From Pseudomonadota bacterium (GTDB lineage Bacteria; Pseudomonadota; Alphaproteobacteria; Sphingomonadales; Sphingomonadaceae): DNA of 17,596 nucleotides. Every line of letters begins with the position of its first letter. Within the stretch, counting starts at the first letter, position 1. Positions 1 through 6,965 of this stretch are shown here, one piece after another. The stretch covers positions 1 through 17,596 of the forward strand of contig JAEZCZ010000027.1 in NCBI GenBank assembly GCA_023433305.1, given 5' to 3'. The notes under the pieces were generated by a model, which made no database searches, had not been told where the DNA came from, and worked only from the letters and a program-made list of their open reading frames with translations. The translations under genes were made by a program, and so were the position numbers.

Positions 1-770
1 CGAATCCCGCCGCCCCGGCGGTCGCCGAAGCCGAACAAGTTGCCGATGGCATTTGGGACGTCCGCGTGGGGACCGCGGGCGGCCCGGTGATAGAGTTCGC
101 CGATCGCCTCGTGATGTTCGAGGCCTACGGCGGCGAGGCGCAGACGCTTGCCCGGATCGATGCCGCGAACCGGCTCGTGCCGGGCAAGAAGGTCGAGGCG
201 GTGATCGTCAGTCATCACCATTTCGATCACACCGGCGGCCTCCGGGCGGCCGTCTCGCGCGGGCTCGAGGTCATCTCGCACCGCGGCAACGAGGGGATCA
301 TCCGCGAAATGGTCACACGCCCGGCCGTGCACTACCCCGATGCGCTGGCCCGCGACCCGCATCCGCTGGTGTTCACACCGGTGGACGAGAAGCTGGTGCT
401 GGAGGACGGCGCGCGGCGCCTCGAAATCTACCGCGTCGTAGAGCACAGCCACATGCCGAACGCCGTCTTCGCCTACCTGCCGAAGGAGCGTCTGATGATG
501 GAAGGCGACCTCGGCGACGAGGCCTGGCAACTCCACTGGTGGGGCAGCGCCTATGCCGCCAACATCGCGCATTACGGCATAGAACCGACGCGCAACATCG
601 CAGTGCACGGCTCCGGGCCGCTTACGATCGAGCAGACGCTGGGCAACAATCAGCGCCAGATCGACGCGGCGGTCGAGTACTGCCGGGCGGCCGAGGAGGG
701 CGGGCGGTTCGTGTTCGGCTGCCCGGTCCAGTACGATACGCGGGGGCCGGTCACGCTGACGCCGCGCTGA
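1..770 (+). CDS. MBL-fold metallohydrolase, 3' part (5' end outside window)
   Basis: The frame is open from base 3 to the TGA at 768-770, so this is the C-terminal ~255 residues of a longer protein. The metal site of the metallo-beta-lactamase fold is visible: HHHFDH (an HxHxDH motif) at 210-227, a later EHSH near 440-451, an Asp in MEGDLG near 505, and a final His in VHGSG near 605. All usual ligands are therefore present and a binuclear zinc hydrolase is likely. The substrate cannot be read from the sequence. An in-frame GTG at 66 is possible, but homologous-looking sequence (QVADGIWDV) continues upstream of it, so I read it as internal. The neighbouring lipoprotein gene is convergent, with about 34 bases between stops and no convincing terminator. 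Confidence 0.85.
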   Translation, partial: NPAAPAVAEAEQVADGIWDVRVGTAGGPVIEFADRLVMFEAYGGEAQTLARIDAANRLVPGKKVEAVIVSHHHFDHTGGLRAAVSRGLEVISHRGNEGIIREMVTRPAVHYPDALARDPHPLVFTPVDEKLVLEDGARRLEIYRVVEHSHMPNAVFAYLPKERLMMEGDLGDEAWQLHWWGSAYAANIAHYGIEPTRNIAVHGSGPLTIEQTLGNNQRQIDAAVEYCRAAEEGGRFVFGCPVQYDTRGPVTLTPR

Positions 771-804
771 TCCAAACGGTCGTTTTGGGTAAGACCGCCT
801 CGGC

Positions 805-1857
805 TCAGTCCTTCACTACCGCAAATGCACCGTGCGCATTTATCTTACCGCTCCCGGAGGCGACCGTGATTTCGTTCGCGAAGTGCCCGGCAATTTCCAC
901 AGCGCGCGGACCGAAAAGTCTGGCCTCCACGGATCCAAAAGGCACTGAAGAGCCAGTCAGAGTTCCGCCGAATGGGAATGGCACACCGTCCATGCTGCCG
1001 ATGGTCGAATCGGGGAAGCTTGCTGCACCGACCGCTATTCGCGATCCGTCGTCGGCCACCAGTGTCATGTTAAAGGTTCCGGATGCCTTTTGACTCACGA
1101 AATTAAGCGTAAGCGAGGCAGTGCCCTCGATCACGTATTGGTTGCCAGCGATGGGATCGACAGCAAAGCCGTAGATGACCCCGGAATATGCCGCAGTGCC
1201 GGTTATAGGAATATCCTCGGCCCTCGTCTCGACACCGTAACCAAACCAGAAATCGCCAAAATTCAGATGACCTAAAGGCGCGCTTCGCGCTAGGTGACCG
1301 AGCCCGGAATAGGTGAGCTTGAGTTCGGGATTGGTGCTCGCGGATCGGTAAAGCCGCAGGACGCCAGTAGCGTTCTGGCCGAAAGTGGTGCCGGTATACC
1401 CCAGGAACTTAGCGTCAGTGTGGGCCGGATTCGTGGCATTGTCCGGCGTGGAGAACAGCACGAATCTGTCTTCCTGCGAGACAAGGTCGAGCGTCACCAA
1501 AGTGTACGTACGGGTAGCGCGGTCGTATCTGAATGCGACCCTCGGGCTTTCGCCCGAGATCGCAGCACCCGGTATGATTTGACCCGTTGCCGGGTCACCG
1601 TTGTAGCCGAAACCCGTAAACCCGCCGATGGTGAAGGACATGGAGCTACTAGGGGCGGGCGAAAGGGTCTGATAGCTTGGCGTTGAGGGCGCCGTGGGAG
1701 CGGGTGTTGGCGCGGGCGTCCCGGGGGCCGGCGTCGGTGTAGGCGCAGCGCCAGACTGACCACCGGAGCCGCTGCCGCCGCCACAGCCGGCAAGTAAGAA
1801 AACACCAAGCATAAGCGGCAGTACTGCCACCGCTCTCTTGATAGCCCCAGTCCTCAC
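805..1857 (-). CDS. TbpB-like (transferrin-binding beta-barrel) surface lipoprotein
   Basis: 350 residues from a GTG start; a G-rich stretch just upstream may serve as ribosome binding site and no better start exists. Residues 1-25 are a lipoprotein signal with lipobox LLAGC (Cys25), followed by a Gly/Ser run and a Pro/Thr linker (about 37-72). The rest is beta-rich, ending with an EARLFGPRAVEIAGHF segment (about 311-325). This matches the signature (GxxFGPxAxExGGxF) of the TbpB C-lobe beta-barrel domain found in TbpB, factor-H-binding-like and other Slam-exported lipoproteins. By family knowledge it would be exposed on the outer membrane; the ligand (metal protein, haem or other) is unknown. 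No TonB receptor or Slam gene is next to it. GC is about 50-58% in lines I counted against about 65% in nadA, which suggests foreign origin or relaxed codon use. Confidence 0.8.
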   Translation of the reverse strand: MRTGAIKRAVAVLPLMLGVFLLAGCGGGSGSGGQSGAAPTPTPAPGTPAPTPAPTAPSTPSYQTLSPAPSSSMSFTIGGFTGFGYNGDPATGQIIPGAAISGESPRVAFRYDRATRTYTLVTLDLVSQEDRFVLFSTPDNATNPAHTDAKFLGYTGTTFGQNATGVLRLYRSASTNPELKLTYSGLGHLARSAPLGHLNFGDFWFGYGVETRAEDIPITGTAAYSGVIYGFAVDPIAGNQYVIEGTASLTLNFVSQKASGTFNMTLVADDGSRIAVGAASFPDSTIGSMDGVPFPFGGTLTGSSVPFGSVEARLFGPRAVEIAGHFANEITVASGSGKINAHGAFAVVKD

Positions 1858-1987
1858 AAGTTGCCCCCCGGCCCTGTCTCGTTCGACCTATGCATCGATC
1901 CGATAGCAGGCTGCAATCGTTAATCTATCTCGATGGGCCGCGCGAGATGTCGGCAAATCGACAGCAAGGGGGTCGGTCGAACTGGGT
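1858..1987. other. Intergenic region between nadA and the lipoprotein gene
   Basis: 130 bases between the nadA stop and the lipoprotein start, both genes on the minus strand. It must hold the lipoprotein promoter if that gene is transcribed separately, but I see no convincing -35/-10 pair. A 5-bp inverted repeat (TGTCG/CGACA, 1948-1952 and 1959-1963) has no T-run and is not a good terminator. Confidence 0.4.
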
Positions 1988-2980
1988 TCAATTCCCGCTC
2001 GGCCCCAGGTCCCCCTTGCCGATCGTCCCGCTCGCCATCTCGAGCATGCGGTCGAGGCTCCGCTTTGCCGCCACCCGCAGCCCCTCCTCGATCTCGATCC
2101 GCGGCTGGAGATCGCGCAGCGCGGTGTAGAGCTTCTCCATCGTGTTCAGCGCCATGTAGGGGCAGATGTTGCAGTTGCAGTTGCCGTCCGCACCTGGCGC
2201 GCCGACGAAGCGCTTTTCGGGCAGCGCCTTCTCCATCTGGTGGATGATGTGCGGCTCGGTCGCGACGATCAGGGTGTCGCCGGTGAAGGTCTTGGCGAAC
2301 TGCAGGATCGAGCTGGTCGAGCCGACGTGGTCGGCGTGGTCGATGATGTGCGGCGGGCATTCCGGGTGTGCCGCGACGGGCGCGTCGGGATACTGCTCCT
2401 TCAGCTTCATCAGCTCGCGCTCGCTGAAGGCCTCGTGGACGATGCACACGCCGGGCCACAGCAGCATCTCGCGCCCGAACTTCCGATTCAGGTAGCCGCC
2501 GAGGTGTCGGTCGGGGCCGAAGATGATCGGCTGGTCCTTCGGGATCTGGCTGATGATCGTCTCGGCGCTCGAGCTGGTGACGATCACGTCGCTCAAGGCT
2601 TTCACCTCGGTCGAGCAGTTGATGTAGGTCAGCGCGATGTGATCGGGGTGAGCCTCGCGGAATGCCTTGAACTTGTCCGGCGGGCAGGAGTCCTCGAGGC
2701 TGCAGCCGGCTTCCATGTCGGGCAGGACCACGATCTTGTCCGGCGACAGGATCTTCGCCGTGTCGGCCATGAACTTCACGCCGCAGAACGCGATGACATC
2801 GGCATCGGTGTCTGCGGCCTTACGGCTCAGCTCGAGCGAGTCGCCCACGAAATCGGCGAGATCCTGCAACTCCGGCTTCTGGTAATAGTGCGCCAGGATA
2901 ACGGCGTTGCGTTCCTTGCGGAGGCGTTCGATCTCGGCGCGCAAGTCGGCGCCCACGGGCAGCTTGGATTCGATGCTCAT
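1988..2980 (-). CDS. nadA: Quinolinate synthase NadA
   Basis: 330 residues from ATG at 2980 (an in-frame GTG two codons upstream, at 2986, is equally possible; neither has a clear ribosome binding site). NadA condenses iminoaspartate with dihydroxyacetone phosphate to make quinolinate, the precursor of NAD, using a [4Fe-4S] cluster. The three cluster cysteines expected for the family are present, in FCGVKFMA, PGVCIVHE and CNCNICPYM. The substrate-binding AHYYQ and HPECPP segments and the GSTSS loop are also intact. Length is normal for the ~330-residue bacterial type. nadB and nadC, often adjacent, are absent here. The gene is instead the last of a minus-strand set after the DUF4230 gene (43-base gap). 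Confidence 0.97.
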   Translation of the reverse strand: MSIESKLPVGADLRAEIERLRKERNAVILAHYYQKPELQDLADFVGDSLELSRKAADTDADVIAFCGVKFMADTAKILSPDKIVVLPDMEAGCSLEDSCPPDKFKAFREAHPDHIALTYINCSTEVKALSDVIVTSSSAETIISQIPKDQPIIFGPDRHLGGYLNRKFGREMLLWPGVCIVHEAFSERELMKLKEQYPDAPVAAHPECPPHIIDHADHVGSTSSILQFAKTFTGDTLIVATEPHIIHQMEKALPEKRFVGAPGADGNCNCNICPYMALNTMEKLYTALRDLQPRIEIEEGLRVAAKRSLDRMLEMASGTIGKGDLGPSGN

Positions 2981-3023
2981 CGTCACGGGGAAATAGGAAC
3001 TGGCGCCTCTGGCGGCAATGGCC

Positions 3024-3716
3024 TTAGCGAGCCGGAACGGCCTCTCCGTCGAAGCGGACGTTCACCGTCACCTCACCGAATCCCGCGACTTCGAGCGGAA
3101 TAGCGAGGTTCTGCCGAATGGCGTCCTTCGCGGCCGAGCGCGCCAGGCTCAATAGAACCGGGTTGGCCGCCTGTTCGACCGCCTGCTGCTCGGCAAGCCG
3201 GGTGTTTTGCCGGGTCAGCTTGTCCTGCGCGTCGCGGCTGAACCAGATGCCCTCGCGCAAGTACTGCGCGCGGCCTTCGTCGAGATTGGGCTTGCCCACA
3301 CGCAGCGGCGGGAGCTGGACGTCGAGGGTGTTCGCCTGCTCGTCCCAGCGCATGCGGTTCCGATCCATTTGCGAGAGGTCGAGCGTATAGTCGACGCGCG
3401 CGGGAATGACCGCGATCTGGCGGTTGCGGATCGCCCCGAACAGGCGACTGTCCTCGCTCGACACGACCGGCGAAAGCTGGGCGGAAAATACGGTGAGCCG
3501 GTTCTGCTTCTCGAAGGCGACGAGGCTCGTGGCCAGCGGGTCGCCATTGTCCTCGGGCCCGAACGCGCGCCACGCGAACCAGGCCGCAAGCGCCAGCGCG
3601 ACGATGAACAGCAACCACGGCAACGCCTGTACGCGGGCGAGCGGCCGCTCGCGATGGGGCGGGTGCTGGAGGCGATCGCTCGTCGCCTCGCGCTTGATCA
3701 GGTGCGGATCGTCCAT
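3024..3716 (-). CDS. DUF4230 family membrane-anchored protein
   Basis: 230 residues. ATG at 3716 overlaps the end of the upstream MBL gene by 19 bases, which suggests translational coupling; no strong ribosome binding site is seen. A short polar, basic N-terminus is followed by one membrane segment (about residues 33-52, PWLLFIVALALAAWFAW), so the bulk (about 60-230) is probably periplasmic, anchored in the inner membrane. The soluble part fits DUF4230: alternating strands including the segment IAVIPARVDYTLDLSQM, a charged region with REGIWFSRDAQDKL, then a helix rich in Ala/Gln and a final strand (VTVNVRFDGE). The family's function is unknown. It sits between an MBL hydrolase and nadA on the same strand. 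Confidence 0.8.
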   Translation of the reverse strand: MDDPHLIKREATSDRLQHPPHRERPLARVQALPWLLFIVALALAAWFAWRAFGPEDNGDPLATSLVAFEKQNRLTVFSAQLSPVVSSEDSRLFGAIRNRQIAVIPARVDYTLDLSQMDRNRMRWDEQANTLDVQLPPLRVGKPNLDEGRAQYLREGIWFSRDAQDKLTRQNTRLAEQQAVEQAANPVLLSLARSAAKDAIRQNLAIPLEVAGFGEVTVNVRFDGEAVPAR

Positions 3717-4570
3717 GTGTCGCCAGAACGGGCAACTGTGCCGCGTCGTTCCAGATCGAGCAGGTGAGCCTTCACCGATTGCCCGGCCGCGGGCCACAAA
3801 TGCACGCCGATCCCCTTGTACATCACCGGCACGAGCTCGCCGATCGACTGCGAGCGTTCGCCAAGCAACTTGAGGATCTGCCGCTCGCGTTGTCGCCGAT
3901 GGCCGATCATCCCGCGCACCAGTTGCCGCGGCCGCTCCACGGCCGGGCCATGCGCCGGGTAATAGATTCGGTCGTCGCGCGCGTGCAGCCGGGCGAGGCT
4001 CGCCATGTAATCCGGCATGTCGCCGTCGGGCGGCGCAACCACGGTGGTCGACCATCCCATGACATGGTCGCCGGTGAACAGGGCACGCGTTTCCTCCAAC
4101 GCGAAGCAGAGGTGGTTCGAGGTATGGCCGGGCGTGGCAATCGCGGTCAGTGTCCAGCCGGGTCCTTCGATCGTCTCGCCGTCGGCGAGGACCCGGTCCG
4201 GCCGATAGTCGGTATCGAACGGCACGTCGGCGCGGGGTTCGTCGCTCGTGAGAACCAGCGGCGCGCAGCCGATCACGGGCGCGCCCCTCAGCGCGGACAG
4301 CGGCGCGGCCGCGGGCGAATGGTCGCGGTGCGTATGCGTGCAGCAGATCGCAACGACCCGTGCCGTGCCGATGCAGGTTTCCAGCGCGGCGAGATGCTCG
4401 GGCAGCGCGGGCCCGGGATCGATCACTGCGAGCCCCTCGTCCGTGCCGACGAGATAGGTTTGCGTCCCGGTGTAGGTGAACGGCGACCCGTTCGGCGCCA
4501 ACACGCGCCGTACCAGCGGCTCGAGCCGCTCGCAACGTCCGGTCGGCCAGGGTTGTGGAGGCAGCGCCAT
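3698..4570 (-). CDS. MBL-fold hydrolase with C-terminal winged helix (LACTB2-like)
   Basis: 290 residues from ATG at 4570. An upstream in-frame ATG near 4637 would add ~22 residues of unconvincing sequence. The MBL core shows THTHRDHS (HxHxDH), TPGHTSNH, FTGDHVMGW and YPAHGP, which together supply the complete two-metal site. The last ~60 residues (HRRQRERQILKLL to WTIRT) look like the winged-helix tail of the LACTB2/BLACT_WH group. Human LACTB2 is an endoribonuclease; bacterial members are mostly uncharacterised hydrolases, so the substrate here is open. First gene of the apparent operon ending in nadA, with a 19-base overlap to the DUF4230 gene. It is divergent from the decarboxylase gene, with 126 bases between starts. 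Confidence 0.9.
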   Translation of the reverse strand: MALPPQPWPTGRCERLEPLVRRVLAPNGSPFTYTGTQTYLVGTDEGLAVIDPGPALPEHLAALETCIGTARVVAICCTHTHRDHSPAAAPLSALRGAPVIGCAPLVLTSDEPRADVPFDTDYRPDRVLADGETIEGPGWTLTAIATPGHTSNHLCFALEETRALFTGDHVMGWSTTVVAPPDGDMPDYMASLARLHARDDRIYYPAHGPAVERPRQLVRGMIGHRRQRERQILKLLGERSQSIGELVPVMYKGIGVHLWPAAGQSVKAHLLDLERRGTVARSGDTWTIRT

Positions 4571-4696
4571 GCGCGGCCTATGCCGACTGGACGGGCGGAA
4601 GGGAATGCAAACAGGAGCGTGGGTAAGGCGCCCGCCCATTGCGCGGCGCGGTTCAGCTCCTAAGGTGCGCCGAAACACTTGGCAGAGAGGAACCGC
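4571..4696. promoter_or_regulatory. Divergent intergenic promoter region
   Basis: 126 bases separate the start codons of the divergent MBL (minus) and decarboxylase (plus) genes, so promoters for both units should be here. The sequence GAGAGGAA just before the ATG at 4697 is a good ribosome binding site for the plus gene. I could not assign -35/-10 elements with confidence. Confidence 0.4.
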
Positions 4697-5737
4697 ATGG
4701 CCGCCAAAGTTCGCCTGATCGCCACCGAGGAAGCGTGGTCGATCCCCGAGGTCGCCGCCGAGCTGAAGAAGGTGGCGAACGGCCCGTCGCAGAGCCTCGA
4801 CAAGCTGCTGGTGAAGGGGATCTACGACGCGCCGCAGGACACCAGCGGCTACGGCAAGCTCGATTTCCTTTCCGGCCTGCTCGATGCCGAGCAGGAACGG
4901 CTGCGGCAGATGGACGAATACGGCGTCGACATGCACCTGATGGCGCTCACCGCACCGGGCGTGCAGATGTTCGATGCCGACACTGCGCACGAGTTGGCGA
5001 TGCTCGCCAACGACCGGCTTGCCGAACTGTGCCGCAAGTACCCCAAGCGTTTCGCCGGCCTCGCCAGCTTCGCGCCGCACAGTCCGAAGCGCGCGGCGCA
5101 GGAGATGGAGCGTGCCGTCAACCAGCTCGGCCTCAACGGCTTCATGATCAACAGCCACACTTACGGCGAATACCTCGACGATCCCAAGTTCTGGCCGATC
5201 CTCGAAGCCGCCGAGGCGCTCGACCGCTGCATCTACATTCACCCCCGCGCCGCCTCGGATACGCTCAAGGGCCCGCTGCAGGACTACGGCATGGACAGCG
5301 CGATGTGGGGTTACGGCGTCGAGGTCGGCACCCACGCGGTGCGGATAATGGCGGGCGGGGTGTTCGACCGCTTCCCCAAGCTCAAGATCTGCATCGGCCA
5401 CATGGGCGAGGCGGTGCCGTTCTGGATCTGGCGCATCAATTTCATGAACACCCGCGCCCAGAAAGTCGGCCGCGCCCGCAAGACCGAGCGGACGATGGCC
5501 GAGTATTTCCAGGACAACTTCGTCGTCACCAACAGCGGCGTCGAAGACCCGCTCGCGGTGCGCTACACCATCGACAAGCTCGGCGTCGAAAACGTCATGT
5601 GGGCGATCGACTATCCCTATCAGCCGATGGAGCCGGCGGTCCGGTTCATCGAGGAATTCGAATGCACCGACGCGGAACGCCACGCCCTCTGCCACGGCAA
5701 CGCCGAGCGCATCTTTCACATCGCGCCGGCGGAATGA
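4697..5737 (+). CDS. Amidohydrolase-2 family decarboxylase (LigW / gamma-resorcylate decarboxylase-like)
   Basis: 346 residues. ATG at 4697 follows GAGAGGAA at good spacing; an in-frame TTG at 4679 is less likely. The protein is a TIM-barrel metalloenzyme of the ACMSD/amidohydrolase-2 group. Likely metal ligands and catalytic residues are an N-terminal Glu in IATEEAW (11 or 12), His182 in YIHPRAAS, His235 in GHMGE and Asp305 in WAIDYPY. The Glu/His/Asp metal set with no N-terminal ExH pattern resembles LigW, the manganese 5-carboxyvanillate decarboxylase of sphingomonad lignin catabolism. Gamma-resorcylate and 2,3-dihydroxybenzoate decarboxylases are relatives. The family supports non-oxidative decarboxylation of an aromatic acid; the exact substrate is inferred, not read. 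It is followed, after a palindromic repeat, by a CoA-transferase gene. Confidence 0.82.
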   Translation: MAAKVRLIATEEAWSIPEVAAELKKVANGPSQSLDKLLVKGIYDAPQDTSGYGKLDFLSGLLDAEQERLRQMDEYGVDMHLMALTAPGVQMFDADTAHELAMLANDRLAELCRKYPKRFAGLASFAPHSPKRAAQEMERAVNQLGLNGFMINSHTYGEYLDDPKFWPILEAAEALDRCIYIHPRAASDTLKGPLQDYGMDSAMWGYGVEVGTHAVRIMAGGVFDRFPKLKICIGHMGEAVPFWIWRINFMNTRAQKVGRARKTERTMAEYFQDNFVVTNSGVEDPLAVRYTIDKLGVENVMWAIDYPYQPMEPAVRFIEEFECTDAERHALCHGNAERIFHIAPAE

Positions 5738-5750
5738 GTCCCTTGACCCT

Positions 5751-5833
5751 CGTCATTGCGAGGAACGCAGCGACGAAGCAATCCAGGGCCGTGCGAGGCT
5801 CGCCTGGATTGCTTCGCTACGTTCGCAATGACG
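5751..5833. repeat. REP-like interspersed palindrome
   Basis: An imperfect inverted repeat lies between the two genes. The left arm, 5751-5787, begins CGTCATTGCGAGGAACGCAG and ends AAGCAATCCAGG. The right arm, 5803-5833, begins CCTGGATTGCTTCGCTACG and ends CGCAATGACG. The arms differ mainly by two 3-base insertions in the left arm and enclose a 15-base loop, so the transcript would form a long hairpin. The core (GTCATTGCGA...AAGCAATCCAG) is one I know as a dispersed intergenic repeat in many alphaproteobacteria. It has no coding capacity and no T-run, so it is more likely a mobile or REP-type element than a terminator, though it could affect expression of the downstream gene. Confidence 0.85.
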
Positions 5834-5846
5834 ATAGGTAGTACCG

Positions 5847-6965
5847 ATGATCTCCACCCCCCTCCAAGGCCTCAAGGTCGTCGAGCTCGCCCGCGTCCTC
5901 GCCGGGCCCTGGGCCGGGCAGATACTCGCCGATCTCGGCGCCGAGGTGATCAAGGTCGAGGCCCCCGCCGGCGACGACACGCGTCGCTGGGGTCCGCCTT
6001 TCGTCGACAACGGCGACGGCACGCAAGACGCCGCCTATTTTCACTCGACCAACCGCGGCAAGAGCTCGGTTACGGCCGACTTCCGCACCCCGGAAGGCAA
6101 GGCTTTGGTGCTCGAGCTCGTCCGCGATGCCGACGTGGTGATCGAGAACTTCAAGGTCGGCGGCCTCGCAAAGTTCGGGCTCGACTACGAATCTTTGCGC
6201 AAAGCACACCCCCGCCTCGTCTACTGCTCGATCACCGGTTTCGGGCAGGACGGCCCCTATGCCGCGCGCCCGGGCTACGATTTCATCATTCAGGGCATGA
6301 GCGGGATCATGGACCTGTCGGGTCAGAAGGACGGCCCGCCGACCAAGATCGGCGTCGCCTATGCCGATCTCATGACCGGGCTCTACGCGGTCATCGCGAT
6401 CCAGGCCGCGCTCCACCAGCGCGCGGTCACCGGGCGCGGCCAGCACATCGACATGGCGCTGCTCGACGTGATGGTCGGCACGCTCGCCAACCAGGCGATG
6501 AACTACCTCGTCTCGGGCACCTCGCCGCGCCGAATGGGCATGGCCCACCCCAACATCGTGCCCTACGACGGTTTCGAGACCGTCGACGGCTGGGTGATCA
6601 TCGCCGTCGGCAACGACACGCAGTTCGCGCGCCTCTCGGCCCTTATCGACCTCCCCGCGAACACCGGCTGGACCACCAATGCCGGCCGCGTCGCCGACCG
6701 GGCGGCCGTCACCCATGCGATCGCCGCGCAGCTGCGCGACTGGGAGCGTGACGCGCTTCTCGCCGATCTCGAGGAGCAGGGCATCCCCGCCGGCCCGATC
6801 AACACCGTCGCGCAGGCGCTCACCGATCCGCAGGTCGCGGCGCGCGGCATGGTGCTCGACTTCGGCGAGGGCCTCAGGGGCCTGCGCACGCCGATCCGGT
6901 TCTCCGATGCCGAGCTGGCGCCGGCGAAGCGCTCGCCCAAGCTGGGCGAGGACAGCTCAGCGTGA
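5847..6965 (+). CDS. Class III (CaiB/BaiF) CoA-transferase
   Basis: 372 residues, ATG with AGGTAG upstream. Family features: N-terminal LKVVELARVLAGPWAGQILADLGAEVIKVE, the STNRGKSSVTAD segment, the CSITGFGQDGPY motif, GYDFIIQGMSG, and the catalytic Asp (Asp174 in VAYADLMTG) that forms the acyl anhydride and CoA thioester intermediates. C-terminal GIPAGPIN and the DPQVAARGM helix are also typical. The enzyme moves CoA between carboxylic acids in the cytoplasm; donor and acceptor cannot be told from sequence. It lies on the same strand as the LigW-like decarboxylase, 109 bases downstream across the palindrome, and may belong to one catabolic unit. Its last 9 bases overlap the end of the convergent gene (shared TCAGCGTGA). 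Confidence 0.93.
   Translation: MISTPLQGLKVVELARVLAGPWAGQILADLGAEVIKVEAPAGDDTRRWGPPFVDNGDGTQDAAYFHSTNRGKSSVTADFRTPEGKALVLELVRDADVVIENFKVGGLAKFGLDYESLRKAHPRLVYCSITGFGQDGPYAARPGYDFIIQGMSGIMDLSGQKDGPPTKIGVAYADLMTGLYAVIAIQAALHQRAVTGRGQHIDMALLDVMVGTLANQAMNYLVSGTSPRRMGMAHPNIVPYDGFETVDGWVIIAVGNDTQFARLSALIDLPANTGWTTNAGRVADRAAVTHAIAAQLRDWERDALLADLEEQGIPAGPINTVAQALTDPQVAARGMVLDFGEGLRGLRTPIRFSDAELAPAKRSPKLGEDSSA

Noticed and set aside
772..788. Inverted repeat CCAAACG/CGTTTTGG between the convergent MBL and lipoprotein genes
   Set aside because: The loop would be only two bases, the arms need a bulge, and no proper T-run follows, so it is not a credible terminator.
53..1093. 346-residue plus-strand frame overlapping the first gene and the lipoprotein
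   Set aside because: Arg/Gly/Pro-rich out-of-frame translation that spans two real genes on opposite strands; no domain.
1970..2005. tRNA-like T-arm (GGGTTCAATTCCC) with a partly matching 5' GGGCCG upstream
   Set aside because: The stretch is mostly the reverse complement of the NadA C-terminal codons and stop (GPSGN), and no D-arm or anticodon arm can be folded. I treat it as chance, not a tRNA or attachment site.
3717..4535. N-terminal extension of the DUF4230 frame
   Set aside because: It is an Arg/Ala-rich shadow of the MBL gene. The membrane anchor and domain begin after the ATG at 3716.
3698..5719. Very long minus-strand open frame covering the decarboxylase gene
   Set aside because: Only its last 290 codons (from 4570) are the MBL gene. 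The upstream part is the antisense of the decarboxylase and has no domain; high GC produces such shadows.
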